Part shown: piece after piece, positions 45,613 through 57,702 of the stretch | How positions within the stretch are numbered: position 1 is the first letter of the stretch | Layout: the number at the start of each line of letters is the position of its first letter | Source of the DNA: Megaleporinus macrocephalus | Taxonomy: Eukaryota > Chordata > Actinopteri > Characiformes > Anostomidae | DNA: 64,000 nt | Reading direction: 5' to 3' | Assembly: GCA_021613375.1 (NCBI GenBank) | Contig: CM038702.1 | Location: 23,791,849 to 23,855,848 of the forward strand | Position numbers and translations under genes: made by a program | Notes under the pieces: generated by a model | Database searches by the model: none | Told to the model about the DNA's origin: nothing | What the model saw: the letters and a program-made list of their open reading frames with translations, nothing else

Positions 45613-46314
45613 CATTGGCGTAGAAACCAGGGGGGATGGGGGGGACATGTCCCACCCAATAACAGAAACAGGTAGATTTGTCCCATCCAAAATTAAACCA
45701 CAGAAAAAGCGGAAACTGTTTTAAAACACTTTATTTTAAAAGCGTGCAAAACCTTGGCAATTCACGTGTTGTGTTTGTTGTTAGCAACAGACTCTGGTTG
45801 TCAGGTGGTCTTTAACTTTGTTAAGGCTTGTGTTGAGATGCCTGTTTTGCAAAGGAATATTTTTGTACTTTATCACTTTAGAACCAACACATTACAGTCA
45901 TTATCAGCAGTCCATATTTCTGATGCACTCTTTATTCTGTTATTGTTAGCTAGCAGTGACTCTCTGTTTATTTTAATTTAGCAGGCTAATGCTGCAGGTG
46001 GTCTGTTTAAAGTTTATACTGTTTTCTGACAACAGTGCCATGTAATGTAGAGTATCTTGTTTAGTTTGTAAAGTGATCTTTAATTGGATTTATCTATTAA
46101 AAAAACAGAAGTACAGATAATGTTGTATTTTGTTTATTTTGTTGTAATTTACTGTAATTCCACAAATGTTGCTCTACGTCACTGTACATACAGTGATTTG
46201 CTACCTTACCTATAGTGGAATCAGCTTATAGGTAATATTTAGGGGATAGGATGGGCTTTGATTCATATTAGCAAATGTGTCCCCCCCAATATCAAACCCT
46301 CTCCTACGCCCTTG
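45613..46314. mobile_element. hAT-type MITE with perfect 8-bp TSD
   Basis: Ends CATTGGCGTAGAAACC and, reversed, CAAGGGCGTAGGAGAG form imperfect terminal repeats; both carry GTCCC/GGGGG-rich subterminal sequence (GACATGTCCCACCCAAT and TGTGTCCCCCCCAATATC). The exact 8-bp duplication CTGTTAAG flanks it (45605-45612, 46315-46322). Length 702 bp. The 75-codon frame at 45754-45981 inside has no transposase motif, so the element is nonautonomous. Confidence 0.85.
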
Positions 46315-46322
46315 CTGTTAAG

Positions 46323-47639
46323 TATAGTAACAAGATATAATGACTAAAAATGGAACACCTGTTTTTCAAAGTTTCTACATAATTCAACAATTGAGATGTG
46401 AGATGTGAGATCATGATCGGGGCATACATGCAGAATCATATACTTCTCCAAGGAAAACTTACCTTTATTAGATTTATAACTATTTTACTCTTATTAACAT
46501 AAGATATGAAAAGTATTTCTCTGACTATTTTTCTGAATGACTTTAAATCTGAAGGAAAGAAACATTCTGAAATGTTGAAAATGTATAGAATTCCACTTTA
46601 TTGTCAATGCTTATTATACAATGTCCATAACAAGTTTGTGGACACTTAGCTCAAAATCATTTCAACACAAATGATGATTCCACAGTTGGTGAAACCTAAG
46701 CAGTTAGAGTGGGGCCTAATGTGGATCTAATATAATTGAATAGTAGGGCAGTTGTAGCAGGTTTGAAAAAGTATTAGACTTGGCATTGGTGTTGCTGATA
46801 AGGGGTAAATGATTTCTCATGTCATCACATATGATCCAAACTGGTACATGTGAGACTGTATAGAAAAGCAAAATCCAAACCTGTCATCTACGTATAAGTA
46901 GTGAATATGAATCTATAGCTTAAGCATAAAACCATCATACACAGTCCATAGTAATCTGTAAAATTATACAAAGAAGGAAATCACACAGGACATAATTTTT
47001 ATCCCAAGTATGTATCCCAAGACATTAAAGACGAAAATAAATCCGATATTTCCAGACAAAACCTGGTCTTCATACTACAGGAACACAGATGAACAAGAAC
47101 TGTAGAACTGACTGTAGAAGATAAATATACCCTAAGGATCAACACATGGCTGTTTTATGCAAACTGAGCCTTTGCATAATCTAAAATTAAGTTTTATTTC
47201 ATTGAGAAATATATATGGAAGATTCAACAGAAGGCCATGGGTATCTGTAAATATGTTCTATATGGCAAACCTTTAGGGAATTTGGGATCTTGTGATTGTG
47301 AGAATTTGCAACCATTTGCCAGAGCTTGCAATTCAGTCCAACATTATTTCCACACTAAACATGTAAATCTATGACATGCTTTCAAACGCATGCAGCTTCT
47401 ATATGACATGCCAGGAAGCTGCTGTCTCAGCCACTTCGCCCACTCATACACAATATCCAAGCTACGCTGGCCACAACTATTATGAATTTGCCATTTCGAT
47501 CCTGATTGCCTGCCTGCAGGTTCATGTGGACGTCTTTCTGTGTCTTTTGCAAGTAGCTGAATGCACTTTGCACTCTTAGCCTTTCACAGCAATATAGTGC
47601 TCACTGCCACCTGACGCTGGACGTTTGTGCACTGTGATG
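46323..47639. other. AT-rich noncoding DNA
   Basis: TATACAATGTCCATAACAAG followed by TTTGTGGACAC at 46617 resembles part of a fish MITE. No gene supported. Confidence 0.4.
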
Positions 47640-48050
47640 ATTGATGCAAAGCACTTTAGTTCAGAGTCACAGCTCTATTTGGAGAACATGTTAGGGTAGT
47701 AAAATGGCTCAGAGACCGAAAGGCCTGCAGGAAGAAGCTGCTCCTCATCCTCTCCGTGTTTGCATTAAGGGAGCGAAAGAGCTTCCCTGACCTTAGCAGA
47801 TAGACGAGTCCCTTGTTGGAATGACTGGTGTCCTTCACAATCTTTCTGGCCCTGGTCCAGTACAGCTTGTATTAAATGGTCAACAGGTCAGGAAGCTTGG
47901 TCCGAATGATGCGCTCCACTAGACGCACCACTCACTGTAGAGCCCATCTGTCATGGTTGGTGCTGTTTCTAAACCAGGCTGTGATTTTTCCCGTGAGGTT
48001 GTTTTTGAACAAACTGCTAAAGGTAGCTGGATATTTGCTATTAGCTGGAC
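47640..48050. mobile_element. Dispersed fish repeat, internal fragment
   Basis: GCAGGAAGAAGCTGCTCCTC, GGAGCGAAAGAGCTTCCCTG, ATGATGCGCTCCACTAGACG and GTAGAGCCCATCTGTCATGG are typical of an abundant teleost repeat with phrases such as GAAGAAGCTGTTCCTC (recalled). Its start-like segment may be that at 9851. The class is not clear to me; frames within it are short. Confidence 0.5.
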
Positions 48051-48056
48051 TGGTAA

Positions 48057-48135
48057 TCTCTCTCTCTCTCTCTCTCTCTCCCTCTCTCTCTTTCTCTCTC
48101 TCTTTTTCTGTCTCTCTTTGTCTCTCTTTCTCTCA
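48057..48135. repeat. CT microsatellite
   Basis: Nearly pure (CT)n with CTTT and CTGT interruptions. Confidence 0.92.
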
Positions 48136-49669
48136 GTTCCTTTAAATGGTGCTTTATTGGCATGAATGCAATGAGATACAACATTGTTAAAGTAGTTCAC
48201 AAGAACCATGTACACAGAAATAAGATAAAGATAATATTACAGATGACAGAAGAAAAACAAAAATTAGAGATTATTTACAGGATTACTAGTTTACAGATGA
48301 AGACTACAAATTAGAAGTTATTAACATGATTATTAGTAATCAATAAATGAAAAAGATGAAAATAACAGGTTGAGTGAATTTCCAAGTATTTATGTAATGA
48401 TCAGTAATAATTTGTGGATTTGCCTCATTGTTTCTCTCTCTCTTTACTTCCCATCATTTCCCCTTAGGGGAAACCTCAGTGCCATCGTAAAGGCTGTCCC
48501 ATTATTTATTATTTATTGGCTTAAATAAGGTTACTGAGCGCACATCAGTGTTGATTTCGGCACCAAAACATAAATAACAAATAAATATATGAATACCAAA
48601 TAAGATACCAAAATACCTACCTGACTCTTTTCTCTTTTAAACCTGAGAACAACCTATGACCAACATATACCAACAAAGCTGATCACCAACAAAACCACCA
48701 TATGTTGTTTTAGATACTTATTATCAGCAGCAATAAAATAATTATATGCTGAGCACAAGCAAACACAGTTTATGTTATGTTTTGAAGCTGGGTGACCAGT
48801 TAAACCAGCACCAGAACAGCACTAGACCAGCTAAAGACCAGTCTAAACCTATTTTCTGTAGGGATGATGGACAAGGCTGTTTATAAACCAGGGCAGGGAA
48901 CTACTTTAAATACTTAACTTTTCAAACTCATAACATTTGATATATTGAATTTTAAGGGTGTACCCACACTAGGTGATATGTGCTATACTGCGTTTGACCC
49001 CCAAAGTCGATTGGTTCAGTTGGACTCTTGAAGAAACCCTGTAAGCGAACATGTTTATAGTAGCTGTTCCGTCGTTGCAGTATTCTGGGTGAAATGGTAT
49101 AATATAGCTCTCATATATGCACCTGCTCTGTAAATCTTCCCTCCAGTTCATTCAGTTTTAATAAAGCCCTACCCTCACTGTGAATGGCAGGTGGAGGTGC
49201 CAGGCCACGTGTTGCAACTGTTCATATGGCCATTGAGCGACATGGGCCCCACACCCTCGCGCAAATTAAAATGTTTTCATATACACCAAGATTATGGCTG
49301 TAATGACCCTCAGATTGATGATGTGAACATGCTCAGGCCTTCAAAATTTAAGCACAGTGTGAGAGCAGGCCAGCGGGGAAGTGAGAAGGAGGGTGGTGAT
49401 CGAGTTTAAGCACAGTATAAGGCATCCGGGCCTAGAGTGAGCACGTCTGTCATACATAAATGCAGATACAACTTCATCACCTTTCTCTGCTAGCTGGCTC
49501 ATTAGCATGCTAAAGGCTACACAGTTAAATAGAATAAAAAAACAGTTCTTACATCACGATTCTGCTCCATGTTCACAGCCAGACAAAGCCATCACTGACA
49601 CGTTATGTATGTTATACTCAAGCTTAATAAACTCCTAACTGTCTTCTGCTCTCCATCTGCCTCCCCATA
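48136..49669. other. Noncoding DNA, nothing firmly recognised
   Basis: 48141-48260 (GGTGCTTTATTGGCATGAAT) may be another fragment of the dispersed repeat at 47640. At 48960-49450 the sequence is of higher complexity but without supported frames. Confidence 0.38.
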
Positions 49670-49960
49670 TTCATTGTCTTGCTGTCTTGCTCTCTCTCTT
49701 TCTCTCCCACTCTCTGTTTTTTCATATTCTCTCTTTTTTTTCTCTGAACCCCCCCCACCCCACATCTCTCTCATCATATTTAACTCACATTTCCTTGTTG
49801 TATGATTTGTTTTTCTTTCACCTGTACCCTCCCTCACTCATGCACTCACTTCCTTTCTCCTGCATCATATCCATCCTTTTCTTTTTCTTTCTTTACATAT
49901 TCCTTACCAACGTTACATGCTTTTTTCTTCTTTTCTTCCATGTTTTTGTTTCTGTGCATG
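49670..49960. repeat. CT-rich tract
   Basis: Irregular pyrimidine-rich DNA with CCCCCCCCACCCC at 49749. Open frames on both strands are low complexity. Confidence 0.8.
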
Positions 49961-50185
49961 CATTTAAAACACATGTATATGTACAAGTTCTATGTAAAAT
50001 GTAAATGCTTTGATTGGTTGCTGAATGGACTAAAACACTCCCCATTACTTCAATATGAATGAAGCTAAATCGCTGCAGGCTAAATATGTAGATATGTGGA
50101 TTGCAGTATAATTTGCATATGATTTCCATATAATATTTAATGAACAAAAAATATATGTAATCTATTAAACTCTGATTTGTAATCT
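49961..50185. other. AT-rich noncoding DNA
   Basis: No gene or repeat recognised. Confidence 0.4.
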
Positions 50186-50465
50186 ATTAGACTTCATTCC
50201 AGCGTCATCGGGTGAAGGCGGGTTACACGATGGATATGTCGCCAGTGCATTGCGTGACCAAAACACACTCGCACCTACAGGCAATTTAGAGTGACCAGTC
50301 AACCTAACATGCATGTGCTTGGATGCGTGGAAGGATACCGGAGAACCTGGAGAAAACCCACTCAAGCACAGACCGGGGGGACCATGCAAACTCCACACCG
50401 AATGGCCCGGACCCGGAATCCAACTCAGATCATCTTGCTGTGAGGCAACAGTGTTAACCACTGCT
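50186..50465 (-). mobile_element. tRNA-derived SINE, reverse copy
   Basis: In reverse complement: GCAGTGGTTAACACTGTTGC, CTCACAGCAAGATGATCTGA, GGATTCCGG (B-box region), CACTCTAAATTGCCTGTAGG and a 3' region with CATCGTGTAACCCGCC, as in the copies at 2279 and 21350. The first bases of the tRNA-like head are missing. Confidence 0.85.
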
Positions 50466-51245
50466 CTGTTTACTCTTCCCTTCATTGGCCACCTATCATT
50501 AAATTACTTAACGGGCAAGAGAACCTTCAATGTGATTGACAAAAGGTTAGAACATCTGATGGGGCAGTGCAACTTCTTCATCCTCTCATGTTGGACTGAT
50601 TCGATTTGACGCTACACTGGCTCACTATTGTGGGACAGCGTGGAATTGCAGACAGGGTGAGCCAGGGCTTGCTGGTTAGCATGTGAACAAAAGTAGATAT
50701 TTCTTTAACATACCCGTCAAATGTTATTTCTTCACATCCTGTTGATCATTTCAGTTCATTTTTTAATGTTTTATACTAAAACTCATACATATTGCTTCTT
50801 TATTCTTTTACATAGTCAAGCATACAGACAGTGCAGTCACAGAAATGAAAGCATGTACATGTTTTGATTCTGAACCCAGTGAAAAACAAGCTGACCTGTT
50901 CTTACAGAGCTGTGCTGAAACTCTTGCATCACCATTTATGCATTTATTTTCTTCAGCTTCTTTCTCATTTAAGCTATTACCGAAGACAGTAATAGTACAT
51001 AATACACACTTGATGACTCCAGGCACTTATTCTGTTATTCTGTCTATTATTATGTAACTGTTAGGGTCAAAGAAGTAATATTTCTTATTCTAATTTTTGC
51101 AGTTCGTAGCAGATTAGCAAATCAAGTTCTGAGATTTAAATCAACTTTAATGTTTGTGAAATTTAGATTAGTAAATTGTTCTGTTTTGCCTCCTGTTTGG
51201 AGCCTGGAAGTAAATGGGTGATTTTACAAACTGATTAATGATGCT
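50466..51245. other. Noncoding DNA, nothing recognised
   Basis: The + and - frames at 50808-51057 cover the same bases and neither shows a domain. Confidence 0.4.
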
Positions 51246-51950
51246 GTTTTTCCCTCCTGCTCACTATCAGCATCTGTTCATTCACGTTCTCTTTCACTCT
51301 CTCATTGCCTTTCTCATTCCCTCACTCATCTTGTCTATTCCATTCATCCCTCTCCTGCTGCTCTCTCTTTTTCCTACATGTCTCTCTCCCTTCCATCTGT
51401 ATCTATTTCTCTACCACTTTTTCCTTCTCTTCCTTTAGTCTCACCATTTCTCTCTTTCTTTCTTCACTAACTTCTAAGTCATCTTCTCTCCTGCTTTTCT
51501 TTTTACTACTTGTATCTCTTTCCATCTTGATTTATTTCTTTTTTTCTTTTTTGGTCTCTCTATCACTCATTTTTATCACTCCCTGTTTGTTGTTGTCTTT
51601 CTCACTTGCTCTATCTTGCTCTTTTTTCCCATTTTCTTTCATTTTTGTTGGCATTTTGCCTTTCTTTTCCTTTATCCTGTAGTATTCTCCCTCTCTCCCC
51701 CTCTATCTGTCTTCCCTCATGTCTCTTTCTCTATTTTTCCTATCTTCATATCTTGCCTCTCAGTTTTGCTTTTCTCGGTATATCAGTCTCTCCTTCCCTC
51801 CTGATTGCCCTCTCTTTCTCTATCTTACTCAATCCTTCTATTTCTCCTATTTCCTCTAGGGTTCTCTCTAACCCACTGCATTTTCTTTCTCTCCCCACTC
51901 TCTCCCTCTGTTTTCCTTATGTCTCTCTCTCCCACTTCTCTGTAGTGATT
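51246..51950. repeat. CT-rich tract, 700 bp
   Basis: Irregular TTTCTCTCTC/CCTTCC-rich sequence with three open + strand frames explained by the scarcity of purines. It ends at a GTAGTGATTGTGTGGGTTTA boundary, then GGGATTTGGGGCTCAGGTTA. Confidence 0.85.
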
Positions 51951-52018
51951 GTGTGGGTTTAGGGAAGGGGGATTTGGGGCTCAGGTTAGTGTCGCCTTTC
52001 TCACAGTGTCAGAGTGAG

Positions 52019-52022
<4 letters not shown>

Positions 52023-52055
<33 letters not shown>
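52023..52055. repeat. (TG)n microsatellite
   Basis: About 15 TG units, continuing as TGCGTGCATGCGCATG. Confidence 0.94.
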
Positions 52056-52056
<1 letters not shown>

Positions 52057-52189
52057 CATGCGCATGTGTGTGCAATAGTTTCCCTGTGGCGGGAAAGTAT
52101 TGCATCAGATCCGCCGATGACGGGGTTCAGCTAATATCCCAACAGCCCAGCGAGCTCTCAGACTGAACCTGTTTAGCTGTCCTTATGAT
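52056..52189. other. High-complexity island after CT and TG tracts
   Basis: Non-repetitive, relatively GC-rich: TGTGGCGGGAAAGTATTGCA, GATCCGCCGATGACGGGG, CCAGCGAGCTCTCAGACTGA. Candidate conserved element; nothing else can be stated. Confidence 0.28.
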
Positions 52190-52990
52190 TAGAGATGCAC
52201 CAATTGTTTCATCTCCTGATACCAATATGATACAGTAACCCAGAATATCAGCTAGAACTGAACAGAAATGATAATTTATATACATGATATAAAATTTGGA
52301 AATGCACAGTCATGTCACATTATTATGACCACCAGCTTATATCCAGAGTAACCACTGCGTGCAGCACAGACAGCAGCTAGACGGGCTGGGAGACTAAATA
52401 AGGTTCTAGTGGGTTGTCACAGGTATCTGGAGCCATGCTGACTGCAGTGTACACAGCTGCCAGAGGGCGCGTGGGGGAGGATCCATAGAGCGAACATGAT
52501 GTTCAAAGTGGTCCCACAGATGCTCAATTGGACTCGTGATCGACTGATAAAGTCTAAAACTGATATCTGCCGATGAAACTGGTCTGAAACACAACAGAAT
52601 TAGAAAAACCCTCCCACATGGAGTCTTCATTAAAGCTATTTTGGGGCATTTGCTTTGGTCCATTGATCCACTGTGTGAAAAAGTGATGTAGAAAAATAAA
52701 CATAGATAAAAAATGGCGATACACATGATTTTCATTGAATAAGCCTATTTAGTGTATAATAGCTCTGCTGCTTTTGGAGAAAACATAATCTGTATAAATT
52801 CACTAGGAACAGCTATATAAATCAGAGTGTCTCATTCCTGCCCTTACTTGAAATCATCATTTAAAAATATGTTTACTGCATTCTAGCACAGACTTGTCAA
52901 CTTTACTGATGATTGATTTGTTATTGATGCTGCCAGATGTCGGCTGGGTGCTGATAACTTAAAACTAACAACATGGACACCTCAGAGAAG
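52190..52990. mobile_element. hAT-like element remnant with nested Tc1 fragment
   Basis: The left end TAGAGATGCACCAATTG resembles the hAT-like element at 13875 (TAGAGATGGACCGATC). The text ATCGACTGATAAAGTC, GATATCTGCCGATGAAAC and the TTTTGGGGCATTTGCTTTGG motif appear to be internal. A Tc1-like fragment interrupts it at 52311-52541. I could not find a matching right terminus with a CTTATGAT duplication, so the right end is approximate. Confidence 0.5.
52311..52541 (-). pseudogene. Tc1-like transposase C-terminal fragment
   Basis: The minus-strand frame reads SPIEHLWDHFEHHVRSMD and PPPRALWQLCTLQSAWLQIP. PIEHLWD is the conserved block holding the catalytic glutamate of Tc1-like DDE transposases. 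Only the last part of the protein is present, then TTATGACCACC-type sequence typical of the end of that transposon. It is truncated at 52541 by hAT-like sequence. Confidence 0.75.
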
Positions 52991-54559
52991 ACAACAGGTG
53001 AGGAGCCTGGTTAATTCAGGGTCTGTATCTTTACATCTAGGACTCTTTGGTGCATGCTAGGGCTCTACTGACCTGTTAAGTTTCTTTTAACATTTCTCTG
53101 CTAATCTACAGGGCTTCAAAGATAAGATATATGTTACCCCGTGTTTCCTGAAAACTACAAAAATTCACTACACAGAGTTTTACAGAGTTAATATGCTTTG
53201 AACTATCCTGGCTCTATGGATCTTCACTCTGGGCAAGTAACTTGGCAAAGACACCTAGGGGGCGCCTAAGTCAGATACAGTTCTCTGAGGCTAGCAAGTG
53301 CTTGTTGAAAAGAATATGTCATACTTGCATCAGTTTCTCTTTATCACAAATTTTTAATGTTGGATTTTAAAGATTGCTTGTTGCAATGGATTTCCTTCTT
53401 CAGTGTTGTTGTACACTGTACCTTCTACCTTGTACCTTCTTCTGTCACCAGCGATTTGTCAGCACTGACTTAAAAAAATTAAGTCATGCAATTGCTACTG
53501 CATACACAGAGGTTTTACTGGACAGCACTCTTGGTAGTTTTGGTTCAACACCAAAAGCTGTATGTTATTGTCAGTCAGTAATTTAAAGTAATATACTGGA
53601 CTGCACATAACTTTCTTTGTTCTGTTTGCTGTTTATACAAAATGGAACACAACACCTCTTTTTCATAACCTTATTGTTATTTAACATTGCAAAAGATTCA
53701 AGAATCAGTTTGCACTAATACTAATCCATATTACTGTATATTGCTGTGTGTTAGGGGTTCATTTCAGTTGATTCAGTTCAGTTGATTGTAAGTGATTATT
53801 GTTCAGTGATAGAAATTAGAAGTTAGATTCTTTACAGTTCTACCCTTAATGGTGTAGCAGTACCATTCAGACACATGCAAAGGAGCAAGCATGTAACTGC
53901 TTCAGGATTCAAGGTGGAAGAGAATTTTATTGAGAAACTAACATCAACCATGAGAGAGTAGTGTACCAAATTGCAAACAATGATGTGATGCTGGATGAGA
54001 TAGCAGGCTGTGCTCTATGCACCTTGATACTGTGTCTATGTTAATCAGGTTGGTGCGAAGAAGACAAGAATGAACATCTAAATGGGGGAGGATGATGACA
54101 TATCTGAGCAGGTAGGCAGTGAAAAATGCTGACAGGGACTTAACATAGCTGAAATAAGTTAAAATAAAAAATTTTAAGGCAAACATTAAGGCAATGCTGT
54201 GTGTGCGTGTAGCAGAAGAAAGACAGTTTTTGGTGGGCTGGTCTGGGCTGAAAACAAGTCCCGCCACCAAAATAAGAGCATAAAGGATATGACAACAAAC
54301 ACATGTGACATGAACAACAAACAATAAAATGTGATAGAATTGCAATAATACTCAAGCTCATACTACTACGTCTCTGATTATAGCACTCTCTGTCATGTAT
54401 TACGGTGTAATTATAAACTGAATTAGAAACACCTCACACCTGTGAGCATGGAGAGCTGACGTTTCACTGAAATGTAAACTCATGATCGCTTGATGATAAA
54501 GAGGTTAGTCCTGAGGTCAGTTTCTTAGCATGAGGTCCACTTCAAGTCATCCTGTGAAC
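52991..54559. other. Noncoding DNA, nothing recognised
   Basis: The 133-codon minus-strand frame at 53944-54345 is Leu/His/Ser-rich and lacks recognisable domains; a second overlapping minus frame covers the same bases. I do not support it as a gene. Confidence 0.4.
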
Positions 54560-55165
54560 CTTAAAGTGATCATTTAAATTGAGCCTGGTCTGGTGGCAAG
54601 GTTGGTGTCGAGTCAGACTTTGTAAGATTGTTCTGGACTGCGTCAAATATCCTTACATTGTAATGTTACACACACATTCTTCAGGGTTACGTTCACTGTT
54701 TAGGTCTCAAGTGCAAAATCAACATTATCCTGCTTTTTCAACTGTCAGTAGATTTGGAAGGACCAAAGAGAATAACCTCGGTCTTGTTTTCATTTAGCTA
54801 GAGAAAGCTGTTTGCCATCCAAAGTTTAATTTCATCCAGACTCTAATTTAGATGCTTAAGAGAGCACAAATCAGCAGGCCTCGGTGGGAAATAAAGTAGG
54901 GTATTGTCAGCATAACAGAGAAACAGGATGTTATACTTCTTAATGATACTGCCCAGTAGACACATACAAAACGAGAACAGTACTGGCCCTAATATTGATC
55001 CTTGAGGTACTCCAGAGCTGATGGAAGTGAGAGATGAAGATAAATTACCAGCACTAACATTGAACGTTATATGAAAAGGAGAGGATATGAACCAATTTAG
55101 CCCTGCACCATTGAGACTGGTAATATGTTCAAGGAGGATGTTATGATCAACAGTGTCGAACTGAG
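54560..55165 (-). pseudogene. LINE (L2-like) reverse transcriptase pseudogene
   Basis: Reading the minus strand from 55163: FDTVDHNILLEHITSLNGAG, then GVPQGSILGPVLFSFCM (54984-55013 for the GVPQGSILGP core), then LFLCYADNTLLYF (near 54899-54917), and KLWMANSFL, LNENKTEVILFGPS. These are reverse-transcriptase motifs of an L2/Rex1-type non-LTR element in the right order. The catalytic YADD is changed to YADN, and stops interrupt the frame after HLN and SFL. Only the C-terminal half of the domain is present, so the element is dead. Confidence 0.85.
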
Positions 55166-55639
55166 ATCTGATTTGCTTGTTTTAAGCTTATAGAAACCTT
55201 AAAGCGAGAAATATTTTCTGTATTAAACAAAATTAAGACCATTATTTCAGTGTAAGAAAAGCAACAGTAAACTAGAAAAGCCAGAGAGGCTGAAACTAAA
55301 ACTTTTTTCTTGTCTGTTTGAATGCTTTTGATCTGTTTCACTTTGTTTGTTATCATTGCCTTGTCTCTCCTACCCACTTCTCCTTGTTGTGCAAAGCAAA
55401 AAGTTGATCATAAATTATTATTTCTGACATTAGCATTATTATTAGCACCTGCAAGATAAAACATTTTTGTAAAACATATTAGATAGACTAGACCTTTAAG
55501 GACTTAATAGACTCTCTCTCACACTCTCTCTCTCTTTCTTCCTCTCTCTCTCTCTCTGACACCTGTCTACATCTCTCCATGATGGACAATTCAGTGCACA
55601 TTTATACAGTTCTGAAATATGCCTGAGCCAAGTGTAAGC
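55166..55639. other. Noncoding DNA with a short CT tract
   Basis: CT-rich at 55512-55557. No gene supported. Confidence 0.4.
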
Positions 55640-55800
55640 TGTTTGTGTGTGTGTACCAGGTTTATGCCACATCGTGGGGACCAAAACCTGGTCATACGCT
55701 CATGTTCTGGGGACCTTGTTTTGAAATCACTCACTTTTAAAGTCAAGATAAGATTAAGGTTAGCGTTAGGATTAGGCTAGTAGTAGTTAAGGGTTCGGAA
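55640..55800. repeat. GGGGACC-type dispersed repeat
   Basis: CATCGTGGGGACCAAAACCT, CATGTTCTGGGGACCTTGTT and then AAGGTTAGCGTTAGGATTAG recall a short fish repeat that pairs GGGGACC motifs with a GGTTAGGG-like stretch, often next to TG repeats. Ends not defined. Confidence 0.45.
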
Positions 55801-56499
55801 AGCCCAACAAATTCACAGAAACGAACATACGTGTGTGTGTTTGTGTGGGTTTGTGCAAACATGCATGAAACTGAAGCTCAAACCCGACTGTTCCGGCAGC
55901 TTTGAAAGCCCGACGAGGCCCGACTTACTGTGAAGAAACAGCTTTACAGTGTTTTGCTCCGTAGTGCTCGATTTGATGGACAGAAAATGTCCTTTTGCAA
56001 TGAATTCTAACTGAATTTATTACCTGTATATTTTAGTAGAATTGCTGATCATACCAAGCAGAAAACAGCATCCACCCATCTCTAATTAGCTGTTAGCTCT
56101 GCTGTGCCAAAGTTCCTCTCGCTACTGCTGATATGGCAGAAATGCTTATCACACCTCAGGCAAACTTAACAAGAGGAAAGAGGAAAGATTCGCTGTGACC
56201 TTTCACTAACCCAGCACATGCCTCTCATCATCCATGGTTCCATTCAGATTCACATCCTCCCACTCCTCAAACTCCGGACCTATGCTGAACACACATACTG
56301 ACTGTTAATAAAGAGAGAGAGAGAGAAAAAGAGAGAAAGAGAGAGAGAGAGCCAGTGTGAGACTATACTAACATTTTGCAAGCATATTTATTTAAATATA
56401 AATACACTCATTAGAAAACTAAATAGAGCCTGACCAAAGCTGATGGTATACATGAAAAACTGGTCTGAACCCAGCCTGAGTAAAGGAATTAAATAAATT
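55801..56499. other. Noncoding DNA, nothing recognised
   Basis: A GA-rich patch lies at 56311-56350. No gene supported. Confidence 0.4.
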
Positions 56500-56677
56500 T
56501 ATGCGCCAAGGAGAAATCTGGAACAAAACTTTATTCTTCAAAATGGCTTACAAAACATGATCTACTTCTTTCACAATAAGATGTTGACTCTACTGTATAT
56601 TGTATTAATGCTTATTTACATCTGTTTTTAAACAATGAGCTTATGTGCCTAAGACTTTTGTACAGTAGTGTAGACAT
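56500..56677 (+). mobile_element. Tc1-like relic, copy B
   Basis: Aligns with 1065-1190 (GGAGAAATCTGGAACAAAAC, CATGATCTACTTCTTTCAC, AATAAGATGTTGACTCTACT) and continues to the terminus TGCCTAAGACTTTTGTACAG followed by TAGTGTA, the inverted counterpart of the left end at 783. Only the right end of the element is present. Confidence 0.62.
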
Positions 56678-57702
56678 ATGTTTCATTGTTGATAAAGAGA
56701 GATAAAGCTGTGCATGTGTGTGTGTGTGTGTGTGTGTTTGTGTGAGTGTGTATATGTGTTTGTATACATAGCAGAAGACGGACAGTTTTAGAGTTAAGGG
56801 TGGGGGCAGAAGTTAGTTATGGCATGGTAGAAGGTCAAACAGATTGGAGCTTGTTTCCAAATGAAGTGTAAATATACTTTTTTGTAACACCACTGTCTCA
56901 GAAACAACAATGACATGTTGTATAATTACAAAAATACTTGAGGTTGTGCTATATATCTTAGTAATATATAAGAGTAAAATGACAGTATAGCGCTTCCTGC
57001 TGTGAGCAAACTCGATGCTATACATGACAAAGTGGTCTGAACCCATCCTGAGACCCAATATTTTTTCTTGTGTGTGTGTGTGTGGTTGTTGGTGTGTGTG
57101 CATATTTATGTGTGATTAATGTGTGTATGAGTGCCTATTTAGGTATACATTCTTTTAAATGCCCAGGTATTGGATGTATCGACCAATTCCTCTCCCCCTA
57201 CACACAGACACACACCACACACACACACTCAGCCTGTCTCTTGCAGATTTCAGGTAAATGCTTTATTGATTTGTCATTTGTAAAACTTCAGCCAGTCTTG
57301 TTCATCTTATGAGCCGAAACACCAAGGACCAATTACACACACTCACTCTCACTCTCTCTCACACACAACTTCAAACGGTGTGCTATAGCAACAGAATGGC
57401 CACTATCATTTTCTGTTTTAATGAAGTTTGTGCATCCACTGAGCACCAAGGAGACGCTAAATCATTTTTGACCACACTGGAGCACTTAAAATAAAATATA
57501 ATAAGATAACACCCGTTTCAGGCTTCTGGCTTATTATTTACCTCATTGATCTGCTCAGCACAAGCATGACTTCACCACAGAGTCGCATACAAGCAGGTAA
57601 ATGATCAAAGAGGTCGTAATGGTGGTTTTTAGCCATATGTATCTTTTCTATGGAGAAAAGCTTTCTCCTGCTAATATATAATATATCGTTTAATAAGTAT
57701 CT
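56678..57702. other. Noncoding DNA with TG and CA repeats
   Basis: TG-rich at 56715-56761 and 57069-57106, CA-rich at 57201-57229 and 57337-57366. No gene supported. Confidence 0.45.

Noticed and set aside
45754..45981. 75-codon frame
   Set aside because: Lies within a hAT MITE and has no transposase or other motif.
51238..51962. Hydrophobic frames of up to 125 codons
   Set aside because: Same reason: 700-bp pyrimidine-rich tract.
53944..54345. 133-codon minus-strand frame as a possible gene
   Set aside because: No recognisable domain, a second minus frame overlaps it, and there is no supporting context; could be revisited with transcript data.
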